NCBI GenBank assembly: GCA_051530055.1 | Contig: CM121342.1 | Coordinates: 13,330,001-13,394,000 of the forward strand | Source: Neoechinorhynchus agilis | Taxonomy: Eukaryota; Acanthocephala | Direction of reading: 5' to 3' | Length of the DNA stretch: 64,000 nucleotides | Shown: positions 1-11,865 of the stretch, piece after piece | Position numbering within the stretch: position 1 is the first letter of the stretch | Layout of the letters: each line of letters begins with the position of its first letter | Made by a program: the position numbers and the translations under genes | Notes under the pieces: generated by a model | Told to the model about the DNA's origin: nothing | Database searches by the model: none | Seen by the model: only the letters and a program-made list of their open reading frames with translations

Positions 1-700
1 AAAATGATCCTCTCTCCCACAACCCCATATCCTACCCGGTGCTTCCAAATGACATCCAACGAATCAACTCCCTCAGAATTCTGGGTATCCAATTTCAATC
101 AAATTTGAAATGGGACTCGCACATCATTCTCTAGCTCAACACCTTTAAAATTTATCTCCTCAAATGCCTCAGACATTTAGGAATCCCTTCACCCTATCTA
201 TCCAAATTTTACTTCTGCTTTATTTTACCCTCCCTCACCTGCGGCTATCCCGTCTTTTGCAACCTTTCCCAGTCTCAAGTCCGTCGTCTTGAAATGTTTC
301 ATAGAAGAGCATCTAAAACTTGTACCGCTGATTTCCCCCCCTCTCGCCGAATGCTTTGATACTATTTTCATCAAACAATCAAAATGCCTCTCAACCCTAC
401 AACCACAATTTTAACAACATTTTGTCCCCGTTTTTACATGAGCACAATACTCGCATTCCAAATTCTTTTCATCCTCCTATTCCCCGCACCACTCTCTACT
501 ACCCAATCATCTCGGACATCATTACCCGAAATGAACCTGAGCAAAGACAAACCTCACAAGCCTTCCTGCAAACCATAACCACCAATCCCCACCCGCCAAC
601 TCGACCAGATATTTCCACCCGAACAGACTTCCCCCGACCTCACCAAATCCGCATTCCATAGTTTCAAACCAATAATGTTTATCGCTCAAATGACGATTGC
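1..700 (+). mobile_element. LINE tail, Jockey/CR1-like (3' part of reverse transcriptase ORF)
   Basis: The left edge cuts into a non-LTR retrotransposon. Near position 80 the translation reads INSLRILGIQFQ...LKWDSHI, which matches the 'LG-hhh...W..H' block that follows the reverse transcriptase palm in APE-type LINEs. Around 440-520 a second frame gives ILSPFLHEHNTR and then PRTTLYYP, like the terminal 'lP...TR...RT..Y' block of Jockey/CR1-class ORF2 proteins. These blocks are in different frames and there is an in-frame stop near 133, so the copy is dead. Its C-rich tail (about 548-640) resembles the start of the minisatellite at 12 kb. The clade is an inference; that it is a LINE is fairly secure. 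Confidence 0.7.
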
Positions 701-844
701 TCTATCTTCATCAAAAACAATGCCACAAAAATGACCCAAAGGTACATGGGCCCAATTCTTGTCACTTAACAAACAACTAAACGTATTAATTATGACTCTG
801 ATGCGGGGTTTTATCATGGCATTTCAGTAACTATAGAAGCCGAT

Positions 845-1090
845 GTGCGAAGACGAAGGAGAACAAATAAACGAGAGAAACATATTTTAGATGAATGGAG
901 CGCTCGGCAGCTCGGCACTCTCTCTGCTCCAGGGTCTCTCGAAGAAATTGAGAGAGGCAACCGGAGACTCAAGAGCAGGCGTATTCCTTCGACAAAATAT
1001 CTCGCTAGCAGTACAACGGGGCAATGCTGCCAGCGTGATAGCGACGGTCGAGGAAGGACAAAAGCTGGAATTCGGCGGGAAGTGGTGAGT
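845..1090 (+). mobile_element. Fragment of restriction-like-endonuclease LINE (C-terminal piece)
   Basis: One frame from 891 carries KLREATGDSRAGVFLRQ followed by ISLAVQRGNAASVIAT. The same block occurs on the other strand at 33.55-33.74 kb. From memory, this 'TGDpR...FL.QR.S.A.QRGNAAS' block is the tail of non-LTR retrotransposon proteins whose upstream part has a CCHC motif and a PD-containing nuclease. Only about 80 residues remain. It abuts the Jockey/CR1-like tail, so two unrelated LINE remnants lie side by side. Confidence 0.6.
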
Positions 1091-1482
1091 GTGTTAATTG
1101 TCGAGAGATGAAGATTGATTGAATACATTTATCGTTTATCAAAAAAAGATGAAAAATTAATAGATTTGTATGGCGAAGATAGAAGTAATATGATGAAAGA
1201 GGAATTGAGAAGGTTAAGAGTTTTTGCCCCTGGGCAGTAGGGGGTCGCGCGGTTAGGCTAATGTTGGGTTCAGAGCTAGAAAGATTCAGTCCAATTTTAA
1301 TTATCTAAACGATTTCTTTATTTTATAGAATTTAGTGTAAAGTAGACTATAATGGTAGTGTTATGTTTATTTATGACAAAATGAGCAGCTTTTACAGTGT
1401 AATTTTATTCAGAATTCACAATTCGTCGATCCAATGTTAATTTCTCGCATTTAAAAATTGAATTCTTTTTATGAAATAATTG
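1091..1482. other. Intergenic, no feature seen
   Basis: AT-rich sequence with a short GC-rich patch near 1,230-1,255. I see no coding frame, RNA gene or repeat structure here. Confidence 0.4.
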
Positions 1483-2010
1483 TTATAGTACAATCTTTAA
1501 ATTTTGAAATACATCGTCAGAAATATCAATATTTATCGTATCATCTAAATCCCGTTCTTTTGAAATACAGAAATCGTTTCGTACTTTTAGAATAAAATTT
1601 GGGAAAATGACACTGAATTCGCGATCAACAGCTGTTAAGAGATTGTCCAAGAACGCTTCTACATCGCCGTGCAAGTGCTGGATCCAAAATTCGGAAAGTC
1701 CATTCGTAGAAATGACACTAATATTTCGCGGCATTATCGGTTTGTATTCCGCAGTTTTTTGAAATCCTATTGAGAAAATGTAATACTCTGTTGCTTTAAC
1801 TATTTGAGCAGGTCGCATTGCTGCACGATGAGGTGTACTAGGCGAGATCAGCTTTAGATTTACGGTTCTTTTGATTCTCATTGGAGCACAACAATAGTAG
1901 ATATAATCGTTGATCGAGTTCAACGAGTAGTAGGTCACCAAAGGTGGTTTAAAAAACGAGTCGCTTGATGCGAAATCCCATAGGCTTAATATCACAGCAA
2001 ATAATAACAT
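1483..2010 (-). CDS. Small secreted protein, possibly related to the gene at 7.7-8.8 kb
   Basis: A 175-residue open frame starts with a hydrophobic stretch (MLLFAVILSLWDFASS) that looks like a signal peptide. It is uninterrupted and AT-rich at both ends. Parts of its second half follow the same order as the C-terminal half of the gene at 7.7-8.8 kb: a Pro-containing strand, a stretch ending in SIGF (MSGK in the other), then the very similar 'HLHGDVEAFLDNLL' against 'FLEGDVAAIFQDTL'. This suggests two diverged members of one secreted family about 6 kb apart, the resemblance being to aerolysin/ETX-MTX2-type beta-rich domains. The similarity was judged by eye and is weak. An upstream exon could exist. 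Confidence 0.45.
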   Translation of the reverse strand: MLLFAVILSLWDFASSDSFFKPPLVTYYSLNSINDYIYYCCAPMRIKRTVNLKLISPSTPHRAAMRPAQIVKATEYYIFSIGFQKTAEYKPIMPRNISVISTNGLSEFWIQHLHGDVEAFLDNLLTAVDREFSVIFPNFILKVRNDFCISKERDLDDTINIDISDDVFQNLKIVL

Positions 2011-2133
2011 TTCGAGTATAAGTTTCTATGAAAACGAGGCTCAATTCGTTACCTTTTCTAAAACGTGATAAGTGTGAGTAATAAGATAACACATGTGAGT
2101 AATACTCAAATTCGTACATTGCTTAGATTATAC

Positions 2134-2261
2134 TTTTGGTGAAAATAATCTCGGTCATAACATATTTGATTTATTGGAAAAACAATGCCTGCCGAGGTTA
2201 CCTCGCGAAATATTTCCAATAAATCAAATGTGTTATGACCGGGACTATTTTCACCAAAATT
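2134..2261. repeat. Hairpin repeat with ~46-nt arms (Penelope-terminus type)
   Basis: Left arm 2,134-2,180 and right arm 2,211-2,261 are near-perfect inverted copies, for example TTTGGTGAAAATAATC and its complement. Between them is a small stem-loop, CGAGG TTA CCTCG, followed directly by CGAAATATTT and then CCAATAAATC. The order 'stem - CGAAATAT - AATAAAT' recurs in several other repeats of this window. Confidence 0.75.
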
Positions 2262-3584
2262 ATACTTGCAAGCCCTTTGCTATTTGGCTTTTCGTTAAAT
2301 TTGGTTTGATAAATTTAGTCGTCAAATTGCGAATCGATAAATTGGTGAACTCCGCGTGTTATTAAAATACTCGTCTATCAAAATGTATCGATATGTGAGC
2401 GGGTACCCGGTTATGTGATTATAAGTTTTATTTAGGTCTTCAGCCGGTAAATAAACACCAACAAAACGTATATTCGCGCATAAACGTAATATAAAGAACT
2501 TTGTTTCAGATATTTTCAAAAAAATGGGCTTCTAGAAATAGTCGACTTTACAAATAATGAACTTACTAAATTCGATGTCCTTGGAAAGTTTGTTGAATTG
2601 AGAATGGTAAATCTCGATAATTCAAGCGATCGGTAATTTAAACGCATTTATTGCCTCCGAAGTGTAATATCATAGCAGTCAGACTTGAATTAAGCGGTCC
2701 TATAGAAGATGCTATGGATACATTAGAAAGCATCTCAAAATTTTGAAAGTGTCACAATCACGAAATGAAACATTTATCGAAGTCAAAATAATGCGATTAA
2801 TTGAAGACAGTTGGTAAACTTACAAGAAAATCTATTGTAAACCTGTCAATTGACTCAAACCTAATTTCACAGATAATAGGATTGAATTTCATGTCCTGGT
2901 GTAAGCTACTAATGATGTTTTCGTTTGATTAACTAATCTTCATACTTTAAATCGTATCGGAAACAACTTCAAACAATGTTCTCGTGCGATTCTCAATTCT
3001 TATAAAGGCGTCCCTTTTAAAAAGAATTAATCAACCTTATCAAATGGAAAAGAACATAGCTCAAGGATTACCTTTTAGGTTCAGATAAAAAATTATATTT
3101 TGAAATATATTGTGTTGACTTAATAAATACTTCTTAACAAATTTATGCTATCCGGTCTACTAACGATCTGTCAACTTTCTTTATAGCTGGACACTATATT
3201 ATGGTAGGAGCTCCAAATAAATGTACAAAACTGTTATATAAGCAGCAACATTATTTCAGGGTTATCGGCACAGCATTGGTTTATTTATTACATGCACCAC
3301 AATAACTGAAAATTCTAACAGAAAGCAAAAACTTATCATTTAGATTTGATAAGAAATGTTTTGTTTCGAAAGGTTAACAATGCATTCTAACTGGAAACAG
3401 AAAGGCGTTTAAATATAAAATGGAAAACGTTAATTGTTGCAATCGGTATAAATTAAGTTGTCCTACAGGGCTGAATTTAAACCGATTTTCTCTCCGGATT
3501 TCTAGATACCTCCAGAAGGCTGGACTCATCAGAGAATTTCGTCCATTCAGCGGTAAACACACTTGAGAAAACTTTCAAACAATT
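2262..3584. other. Intergenic, no gene recognised
   Basis: AT-rich sequence with only short open frames (up to about 65 codons) that show no recognisable motif. No RNA gene or tandem repeat was seen. Confidence 0.35.
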
Positions 3585-3625
3585 CTGAAGAAGTCCCAGG
3601 TCGAGGACGAAATATTAATCAAATT
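3585..3625 (+). repeat. Hammerhead-like core of a solo Penelope-type terminus
   Basis: CTGAAGA (3,585-3,591) is followed by one A, then GTCC (3,593-3,596), an 8-nt loop, GGAC (3,605-3,608) and GAAATATT. This is the layout of a hammerhead ribozyme core (CUGANGA, stem II, GAAA) apart from one extra nucleotide before stem II. The AT-rich sequence after it resembles the ends of the other hairpins here. Confidence 0.5.
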
Positions 3626-4123
3626 AAATCATTTTTCTTTATTTCGTCTCACAAAAAACAACTTAATTTACGCCGATAAATGTAACCGACTGAACCACAT
3701 TTATGCTATAAGAAAATTGTTGTACTTTTTTATTAATAAATATATAATTAAGCATTTACTCGAAAATAAAAACGATATTAAACAATAAAAAGCGATAGAG
3801 AAGTTGTCTTTATAGCGTTTTTCCGTTTTGTTTAATATTTTAGCCCAAATTTGAGTTTCCAACAGATTGCGAGCGAGTTTTTTTTTGCACATCACGTCTG
3901 CAATTTCAAAATTCGCGTTTTATTTCGAAGGAAAATAAAGGATTTCGCGAGTTTTTCTACTTTATTTTAGATTAAAGATAAATATTCTCTGAATTTCGTC
4001 CATGAAATTCCACAAAGAAGAAACATGAGCATTGTATATCATGTCTTTTCAATATGGTCTCAATTGTAAATTCTGTAGCCGTCGGATGCGCTCGTAAATC
4101 TTTTGGCAACATTTGTGTTTAGA

Positions 4124-4131
4124 TATATAAA
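4124..4131 (+). promoter_or_regulatory. TATA box of the EF-hand gene
   Basis: TATATAAA lies 49 bp upstream of the ATG at 4,180, a spacing that fits a transcription start near 4,155 and a very short leader. Context and spacing are the only evidence. Confidence 0.5.
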
Positions 4132-4179
4132 GCAGTTGATGTTTTTTTTTCGTTGTGAGAAAGTTTAAGGATATCAAAC

Positions 4180-4854
4180 ATGCCTGCTATTAGAACGCTA
4201 CTCATACTCATTGTTGGATTGGTTGCACTGGTAAGTACATTTTCACTGCAAGAAACTCATCTCGTATTCACACATAGAACATCAATGCAATGTGAGTGTT
4301 TGCGCATTTTAGCTTTCTAGGGTTTAATATTTTTTACATGCATAGAAATGTTGATAATAACAGGATCTCAAAGGTTGAAACATGTCTTTAAAGCTGTTCA
4401 CTAAATTTCTCTTTTTAGAAGGCTCTAAGACGTCATTCTCCAGGCCAAAGAACCAATAGCCTTGCTGTAAATGTCACAATAATATTTTTGTATTTACAAC
4501 CATAGTTGCATTTAGCTAACCCCTGAACAATCTCGTAAGATTATCAGTAAATTTAATGCTATGGACAAGAACTCGGACGGTATGATCAGCAAAAAAGAAT
4601 ATATCGACGCCGCGCGAAAAAAGAAGGCCAAGGCCGTACTAAAACTTAAGACCGTGATAGGTCTATATGATTGGTTCGATCATTCAAAGGACAAGAAACT
4701 ATCGGTCTCTGAGCTACTGGCTAAAAAGCACTATTTCAAAGACTTTTTCGGTGATAGCTGCACAGGAATAATTCGAGAACTCGAAAAGAAACGAGAGTCA
4801 AAAATCAGCTTCGCTGAATTCCTGTACTTGGATAAGGTTAGTAGCCGTAACTGA
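4180..4854 (+). CDS. Secreted EF-hand calcium-binding protein, three exons
   Basis: Exon 1 (4,180-4,230) encodes a signal peptide, MPAIRTLLILIVGLVAL. Exon 2 (4,419-4,466) adds 16 residues and exon 3 starts at 4,516. Both introns (188 and 49 bp) are GT-AG and phase 0. Exon 3 opens with LTPEQSRKIISKFNAMDKNS, the classical start of an EF-hand helix, and the first loop DKNSDGMISKKE has Asp/Asn/Asp/Gly/Glu at the calcium-coordinating positions. A second loop, DHSKDKKLSVSE, is also well formed. A third region lacks a full loop. The protein is about 130 residues, the size of small secreted EF-hand proteins. Its last codons may be read-through of a splice donor (AAG|GTTAGT at 4,835), so a further exon is possible. 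The likely role is extracellular or ER-lumen calcium binding. Confidence 0.75.
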
Positions 4855-6307
4855 ACATACATTTCCAGTTCTTGAAGAGTTCGATTACTTGAGCATTTCA
4901 TTAAAATTCTAGTTGTGCGTGTTGGGTCTTATAATATGTTATTATGAACGGTTCAATCAACAATTGCAAGTCTACCTTACGATCCATAATATCACAAGAC
5001 ACAACAGTGTAAACAGGACATATCGTCAATCTTTTAAACTTAATAGCTATTTATAAAAAAATAATGTTTTTGTTAAGTTTCAATGAGGTATTGTGGTTTA
5101 AATACCAACGCGGCTTTATCTACTATTTACAAAAGCATTAAGTAAACCAATAACTAAATATTTTCAATCGCAAAAAACGCCTAAAATAGTGCTTTAACAA
5201 TAAAATGTATTTTTCGAAGGTAAGTATGCCGAAAACTTTCCGATATATTTCGCAGAAAACCTACAATTTTAAGTTGCACTTGAGTTGTATTTAACAAGCT
5301 ATATTAGCCTTCGTTGTATTCAAATCAGTCACATCGAAAAGCCGTCAAATGGGAAGAACCTCATCAAATATGAGTAGGCACTAGAAATCGACCACAATCT
5401 ATTGAGGTTGCTTAACCGTTTGTAGAGATATTTTAGCCAAAACGATAGTTCTTAGATGTTGATCGATTTTATTTTAGTCACTTAAAACAGGAACTATTGG
5501 TAGATATTTTGGACATGAACAATTTAATGTAGATGTGGCATTTGTACGCTTTGCGAACTCGATATATACGAGCCTTAACTTAAAGTCAAATTGATTGATA
5601 TGCTCACAAATAACAGAATTTCGTCTTATCAAAACCATACATTATAATCCCCGGAATGTTACGCTATGAATTCGTTTTTCACAAGACACTGCAGTACTTT
5701 ATAGAAGACATAAATCATCAATAACATGTGAAAAAAATCAAATTTTACGTAAATGTAAACAGTTTTTAGTACACAAATCAGTAAAGATCATTGAAAGTTA
5801 AGGAAAGATATAACCAAGCCATTAATTTGAAATACGATATTTTGACTAAAAATGTTATGATAGAAAATATTGGTGCAAATACCAAAAGCAATGTATTCTG
5901 ACATCTTGAAGCTTAACTAATTCCGATCGGGTTTTCGTTAATCTCTAGCCAAAGGGCAAGATTTTAAGTAAATTTGCTACAATGGATTTTGGTGAAATCG
6001 TAATTTTTGAAATAACGGTGAAATTTTACAAAATCGTATGAATCAACTCACTTTTGTGATTGAATTAATAAACGAGGACGATCGTTTTCGCATATTTCTC
6101 GTTAGCAATAAACACAAAATTCACAGTTTTTACTGTGATGGTAGAATAATGGCATCTCCTGAGCTGATTTTTTGCCAAAACAACACAAGAGCCTTTTGCA
6201 ATACTTAATAATCAATAGGGCCATTATTTATAGGATTACATATTAAAATAAGATCAAGCGCTCCATTTGCGTTCCGTTTTGTGCATCAGGAGTTTTAAGG
6301 GTATTGG
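4855..6307. other. Intergenic, no gene recognised
   Basis: 1.45 kb of AT-rich DNA without an open frame longer than about 60 codons and without visible repeat structure. Confidence 0.35.
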
Positions 6308-7078
6308 TCAATATAAAATATGAAACGAAATGCGAACGGATGTCAATTTATTTCGCAAATTTATTGCATTATGAACTAACCGAGAAGTCACATTGGATTC
6401 CAAAGAAGTTAATTTTTCGTCGGAACACGTAGAACAAGTCTTACAATTGCAAAAAATAAGTCGCAATGTCGTGTGGCCGTTTGCACTAAATTGAGGTAAG
6501 AGCTCATTAAAAGACGCCCCGTGGAATACATTAAATTGCGCTAACAGAACCAGGGACGCTTTCGTTTCCTCGAGCGTGGCAAATACAACTGGAATGTGGC
6601 TGGTGACAGCCAATATAAAATTAATTATTCCCTTGTGTCTCCTCGTGCATAGTCATCCCAGTAGTAGCATTGAAAGGTAAATATTTGATTTAACTTGTCC
6701 ATTGATCGGAAAATAAAATGAACTTTTGGACACATGCTTTCAGAATAAACCAATAATCGGTCCGTGATGTTTCCAGTCTGAAAAGCCGGCACACATATGT
6801 GTACTGCTCTCCCGGGATCCAAATAGCATTAAATGAAGCAAATGAAGATTGTGGGTCACCAACACCGTTGCTTCAGTCGCTTGCTGTACAAATACCACAG
6901 ACAACCATAACCAACATAAAGCCAGCAAGAGAACGCAAATATCAGCCGATAACGAGGATCGAAGAGAGCGCTTAGCAACTAGACAAACTTCAGCACGGAT
7001 TCTGCATCCAGATAATGGGAAACGTTTTTGCAAAGCAAAACTCAAAAAAGGTTTGCGAAATCTCTCATTAGCATCCAC
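6308..7078 (-). CDS. Possible multi-exon secreted protein (weak)
   Basis: Several overlapping minus-strand frames are unusually open. A hydrophobic stretch (ICVLLLALCWLWLSVVF, near 6,900-6,950) could be a signal peptide. Downstream, one frame reads NAIWIPGEQYTYVCRL, recalling the 'W.PG..Y.Y' strand at the start of large lipid-transfer proteins such as vitellogenin. The third block, at 6,613-6,308, has several Cys. I could not join these pieces with convincing splice sites. A gene is plausible but its structure and identity are unknown. Confidence 0.25.
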
Positions 7079-7733
7079 AAACTCAATTTTTTTGAAATAA
7101 AAATTATATTACTTTAACGTGGCTCGCGTCGTTAAAATCCGTGAGTTTGACATTTCCATTCTGATTGGCGTATGAATCCCAGAGTCCCTAAATAGATTAA
7201 TGTAGAAGCCCCCCAATGTAGAAAGCACTCTCCTTTTCGCGTGACATTACTTCGCATGTCTAATCAAATGTCGGTGCGTCGAAAATCTACATGGTATTTC
7301 ATTGATATGGAACTTCCAGACCAGCGAGTTGTGTTGATAGACACTGTAAATGATGGGCGTAATGGGAAACGAGTTGCTCACAAATCCGGATAGAAAAGGA
7401 AGCACAAGACCACAATTACAAAGAAATTCCTTACATCTCGATTTTTGATAGAGGTAACATCTTCAAACTATCCACAAATGGTGCTTTCCATTATTCGCGA
7501 CATGAGAGAGTTTAAGCTGCAAATTTTGAATTTCATATTTTCTAATCCATAGAGGTCTAAGGAACTATTGAAAGATTTAATCCAATATCCAGTGCGCCTT
7601 ACAAGACAAAGCAGCTAAAATTTCTCCGGTTTTATCAACGTAGACGACGTCAATGGGGTACTATCTCAATTGAGTACACTTTATAGTTACTATAGCAACT
7701 TCCTTTTATCCATTTTTCGAAGCAGGGACTTTT
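7079..7733. other. Intergenic, no gene recognised
   Basis: No convincing frame. The last 50 bp before 7,734 probably contain the promoter and leader of the next gene. Confidence 0.35.
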
Positions 7734-7751
7734 ATGTGCCTTAGTGATAGA

Positions 7752-8786
7752 ATGGCTTATAAATTGGAAGCAGGTGCACCGTGGCAAGAGGTTTACTATT
7801 TTTTTACCTTGTAACTTCATAAAAAACAGTGACTATTATTTAGGCAAACGACAAAGATAGTGTCAGCGATTGGTCATTCTCACGAAAATCGGGAAAAATG
7901 TCGTCTTCGTGTCAGCCGGAGATGGTAGATATAGACGATGTGGTTGAGAAATGGATTCATAAAATGTGGGAGTACACTAAACGGAAAGATCAAACTAAAT
8001 TCCGCTGGGATGAATTAAGCGTTAATGTCAATTGGTCTAAGGTCGCTTTTAAACAGAGTGAAATTGAGTACGCAGATCAGGTCGTCAGTTCACAACCTCG
8101 TTCTAGAATTCTGTTCAAAACCTCATTCACAAATAGCACAGATAGTGTGCAAGAGTACTCATGCAAGGCTGAGCGGTCTACCTCGACTGATCTGCATCTT
8201 AGGTTTACCAAATCCATAAGAAAGGAGAGAGAGAATTACATCCAGTTCAAATTGCCACAGGAGATTGTTGAAGCTGGCGGGGGTATCAGAAGAGAGCAGA
8301 CAGTAGAAACGGGGACCGAGAAAACGTATTCAAACAATGTTACATGGTCAGTAGAGTGTGGAGTCTTCTTCGGAGTGTTCTAGGAGTATCTACACTATTG
8401 ATTCTTTAGTTAGAGTTAAGCCTCGATGTCAAACAGTAGCCGAACTGGTTATTACAGAAGAGAAATTCGCAGCTAACTTCTTCTTAAACATCACAATGAG
8501 TGGAAAAATCAGCGTTATCATTTCTAATCGTAAAGACAACAGCTTCGTTAAATTCCTGGAAGGTGATGTTGCAGCAATCTTTCAAGATACATTGCGTTCA
8601 TCATCGGGAAACTTTTCTGCTGGAAACTTTGAAATCCATAAAAATAGCGTAATTTGCAAAATCTCAGGAAATGTGGAACTTAGATATGGAGTTGAACAAC
8701 ACATTGCCGTTAAAGAAAGTCCAACTGGTTCATTAGTTAATTTAAAATTAAAGCATTTAAACACAAACAACCTTAATGGAAATTGA
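7752..8786 (+). CDS. Aerolysin/ETX-MTX2-like beta-rich protein (candidate), three exons
   Basis: Exon 1 (ATG 7,752, or 7,734 in the same frame) ends at 7,790. Exon 2 is 7,844-8,346 and exon 3 is 8,384-8,786. The introns are 53 and 37 bp, GT-AG, and the frames join exactly (W codon split at 8,346/8,384). The protein is about 315 residues with no signal peptide. The middle has alternating polar/hydrophobic Ser/Thr-rich stretches: FKLPQEIVEAGGGIRREQ, then TYSNNVTWSIYTIDSLVRVK, then EKFAANFFLN, a strand-rich order like the membrane-insertion module of aerolysin-type proteins. That family assignment is an inference from pattern, not a clear motif. The minus-strand ORF at 1.5-2.0 kb may be a relative. 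An alternative is an unrelated beta-sandwich protein. Confidence 0.6.
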
Positions 8787-9358
8787 TTGTAAAATAAACA
8801 AGATCATTGGTTTCATTTCTCCTATCCGTAAATTATATGCGATTATTCGTGAAAAGTATTCTTAAGAGAAATTGCTGGTTGCCCCACTTTCAAGACGGAA
8901 CCCTCTCGGCATCTTCACTATTTCAGAGATATCACATTGCTTTTTGATTAATCACGACCTAAAAAGTGAGATCCTAATTATTAATGTTTCGTTGCCCACA
9001 AATAATGCTAGAGTTTATCACCAAATCTATGCTGCATCTTGGTGGCTTCTGGGGCAATCTAAATGCGTCATTAATGCTTTCTTTGTATTTATAATGATAA
9101 TATTTTTTAAATTTTAGACTAGCGAAACCATGACAATAAATAGGAAAGCTTCCACGAATAACCGTTATTCTACGTGGAAAACATTGAGCAATCTTTAGGT
9201 TGAGCATCATGCAAAAAGCCGCCTTAATCCGTTGGCAGTAAGCAAAACCGCAAAGATAAAAATTAAACGAAACTTTTGCGGTCGTGAAAAGGTTCTGTGG
9301 TATTCTGAGTGAGACCCATATAAATGTTATTTGAGTTAAACACTATTATTAGTATCAG
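8787..9358. other. Intergenic between convergent genes
   Basis: Holds the 3' ends of the 7.7 kb gene (+) and the Tudor gene (-). An AATAAA-like signal (AAAATAAAC) lies near 8,790. No other feature was seen. Confidence 0.35.
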
Positions 9359-11541
9359 TTAACAGAGTAAATCAGTTATGAATACTGTGGAACCGTCGGC
9401 TTTTGTCTCGCACAGCTCAAAATAGTCGGGCTTGGCAACTTTCATTGCGTAAAACAACCGTTTACCCTTTCCGATAATTTGCGTCAAGTACTTCGGGTTT
9501 GGATCTAGCTCTCTATATCGGCAATCTAGCCTCAGCAAAACAGCATGGAATGGTTGCCAAGAGAACTGCTCGGGCAATTTGTAGAGACAATCAATAGGGC
9601 AATTGATACGTCGCGCGATGTCGACAAAGAAGATTTCTAATTCGATGATTTCTTTTTGGTCATTGAAATCGATCACCTGAACACGAAACCATTCATCGGC
9701 GTAACTTTTAAAGGCAACAAGTTCTCCAATACTGACAGTAATGTCGATCCTCTTCGGAATACATGAATTCAGTACACGTCTAGATCAAAAGATTGTAAGT
9801 GCACAAGTGACTGATGAAGAATACGAACCCCATTTCCCGGTACAGACAATAAAGATTGCCTGTTTTATGAATTCTACGAGTCATTTCGTGCTCTCCATAT
9901 TGTCCAGCGTAGTCATTAGCATCCCAACCAAATGGAAAAGTAACGTACAACGAATCGGCTCCATTTACCGACAACACTTCAACTGGTATCCATTTAAACA
10001 AGGGTATAGATTCCTCGGATACGTAGTGGTGCTGACCTGCAGCCACCAAAACGGGCACGGATGTAGATTTATGAGCTAAAGAAAGCGAGAAATAATGAAA
10101 GCCCGAGATAGGTAGGTAAAAGACTTACAAATTTGCTCTCGTACTGGTGGTTGGTTTTTATGTAACTCGTCAATCCATTCCTGCGAAACGGTTGATCCTT
10201 GCTGAATCACAGTGGACTCACCATCGTTGGCAGCCTTGGTGTGATGCGGTTTTAGACCGAACACAGCACTGTAATGGTCCACACCTGCGTGGTCACGGAT
10301 CAAAAGTACCTGAGTGTCTGAATGTAGAGGGGAAGAGCTCATTTGTACGACCTCAAGAACTTTTGGTTGTCCTTCCTCCGAAACAAATCTTTTAAAATCA
10401 GCGATTTCGTTTGGCTTCAACCGATCTAAAATACCGCATAGAGTGCATTTCGTCGCTAGTGGCTTAATCGGAAGCTCCACGCTTTGGTTTAGCGCAAGAA
10501 GCGTTTCAGTAGTAAAACTAAATCCGTGATCAACAGCGAATACGCGATAGGTTCCGTCGGTGAATATGCGTTGAACGGTGACCCGGAGAAATTCGTCATC
10601 ACCATCCATCGCCCAGCATTTCATTTTACTCAGTGCTGCAGTTTTGGGAATAATCTCAAAGTGTTCGGGGTCGAATTGATTCAACTGAAAAAGCCGCTTC
10701 ATATGAGATTCGATGTTACCAAATATTTGAGCGTAGAAATGAAATTCTTGCTCATTGGTGTCGACGTGTGTAATAATGGCATACTGTTTCTTCTGCTTTT
10801 CTGGCCGATTCCAGAGTAACATATCGTCATGAAATCCAAATACTGGAACTGATTTTAAAAACGGGATCAAATTATGGACACTGTAGGGTGCAAAATTGGA
10901 GTCATCCTGATCGTCGAGAGCTCCAATGATTTCAGCTCTATCGAAGCCCGAGTCCAAGGGACTCTCTGCATGTGCCAACATAATTTTGCCGTCTTTACCA
11001 ATTTTGAAGACAATAGCTGAAATATCATCATCAACTTTGGCTTGAAAGTCGACCAATTCACATTGAACCAATTGAACGGGTAGAAACATGAACCGAATAT
11101 CAAGCGGACAAATAATCGAGATATCGTCAATCGATACTTCGTCGCCGTAATCAATCAGGAGAACTCAAATAAAGGCGCAAAATCGTATAAGCGCCAAATG
11201 ATTCAAATTTACCTTTATTCTGTGCCATCGGTTCACATCGGTACCACTCGCCTTTTACTTGGACTGCAAAATGCGAAAAGTGTGGATTCCAATTCACGTA
11301 CATCTTTTGGTCTACGCCATTGTGATAATGTTCACTGTACAATTAACAATAGACTCGAAGCCCTATGACCAAACTTACTTCATTTCGTCGCACAATTTTA
11401 TAAAACTCCTAGTGTTTTTCTTAAGCTGCAGATGAACCTCCTGAAAAAGATTGGATTGTGAAGCCCAAACAACAACTCCTTCGATTTTGTCACCCGTTTT
11501 GACACGGTACCGTGGTACACGAACATTGCCTGTAACAACTC
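9359..11541 (-). CDS. Multi-Tudor-domain protein (TDRD/Tudor family), five or more exons
   Basis: Exons on the minus strand: about 11,541-11,379; 11,334-11,213; 11,163-10,129; 10,075-9,829; 9,749-9,359. Introns of 44, 49, 53 and 79 bp are all GT-AG with matching phase. At least three Tudor-like units are visible. The first is the clearest: VKGEWYRCEPMAQNK, then VLLIDYGDEVSIDDI, then FLPVQLVQCELVDF, which is the canonical 'W.R......V..iDyG......l.P.qa..c.L' order. The second is around CWAMDGDDEFLRVTVQRI, YRVFAVDHGFSF and PLATKCTLCGI. The third, in the last exon, is VAFKSYADEWFRVQVIDF with IEIFFVD-type strands. Multi-Tudor proteins bind symmetrically dimethylated arginine on PIWI proteins and act in germ granules and the piRNA pathway. 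The 5' end is not resolved: an open stretch before 11,541 (ADTEC, then IIRVVTGNV) points to further exons up to about 11.7 kb. Near full-length family members are usually longer. Confidence 0.85.
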
Positions 11542-11865
11542 GGATTATCTACGACGATAGTACAAGTTGCCTTACGCACTCGGTATCCGCAAAATCTTAT
11601 TCGGATCAGGTATAGCGTTTGAAGACTTCATTACTCCGCAGTGGAAGCCTATAATCGAATAAGACTAGGACGAAATTAACGAGCTCTGAAATCTACAGGG
11701 ATATATAGCGAGATTTAATAAAAGTATTTGAGAAGGACGTTGTGGTCTACAGTTTAAGCCATGCACTAATGTAGTGTGTCCCTACCATCTTTCTAACGTA
11801 TGCACGTTGTTAAGATAGGCTGGCTAGATTGAGAAATATACCAGGTAAGAAGCGTGTTACATAGA

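Noticed and set aside
6308-6900. A vitellogenin or large lipid-transfer protein start
   Set aside because: One short 'WIPGEQYTYVC' match is not enough, and no downstream lipovitellin-type sequence can be joined.
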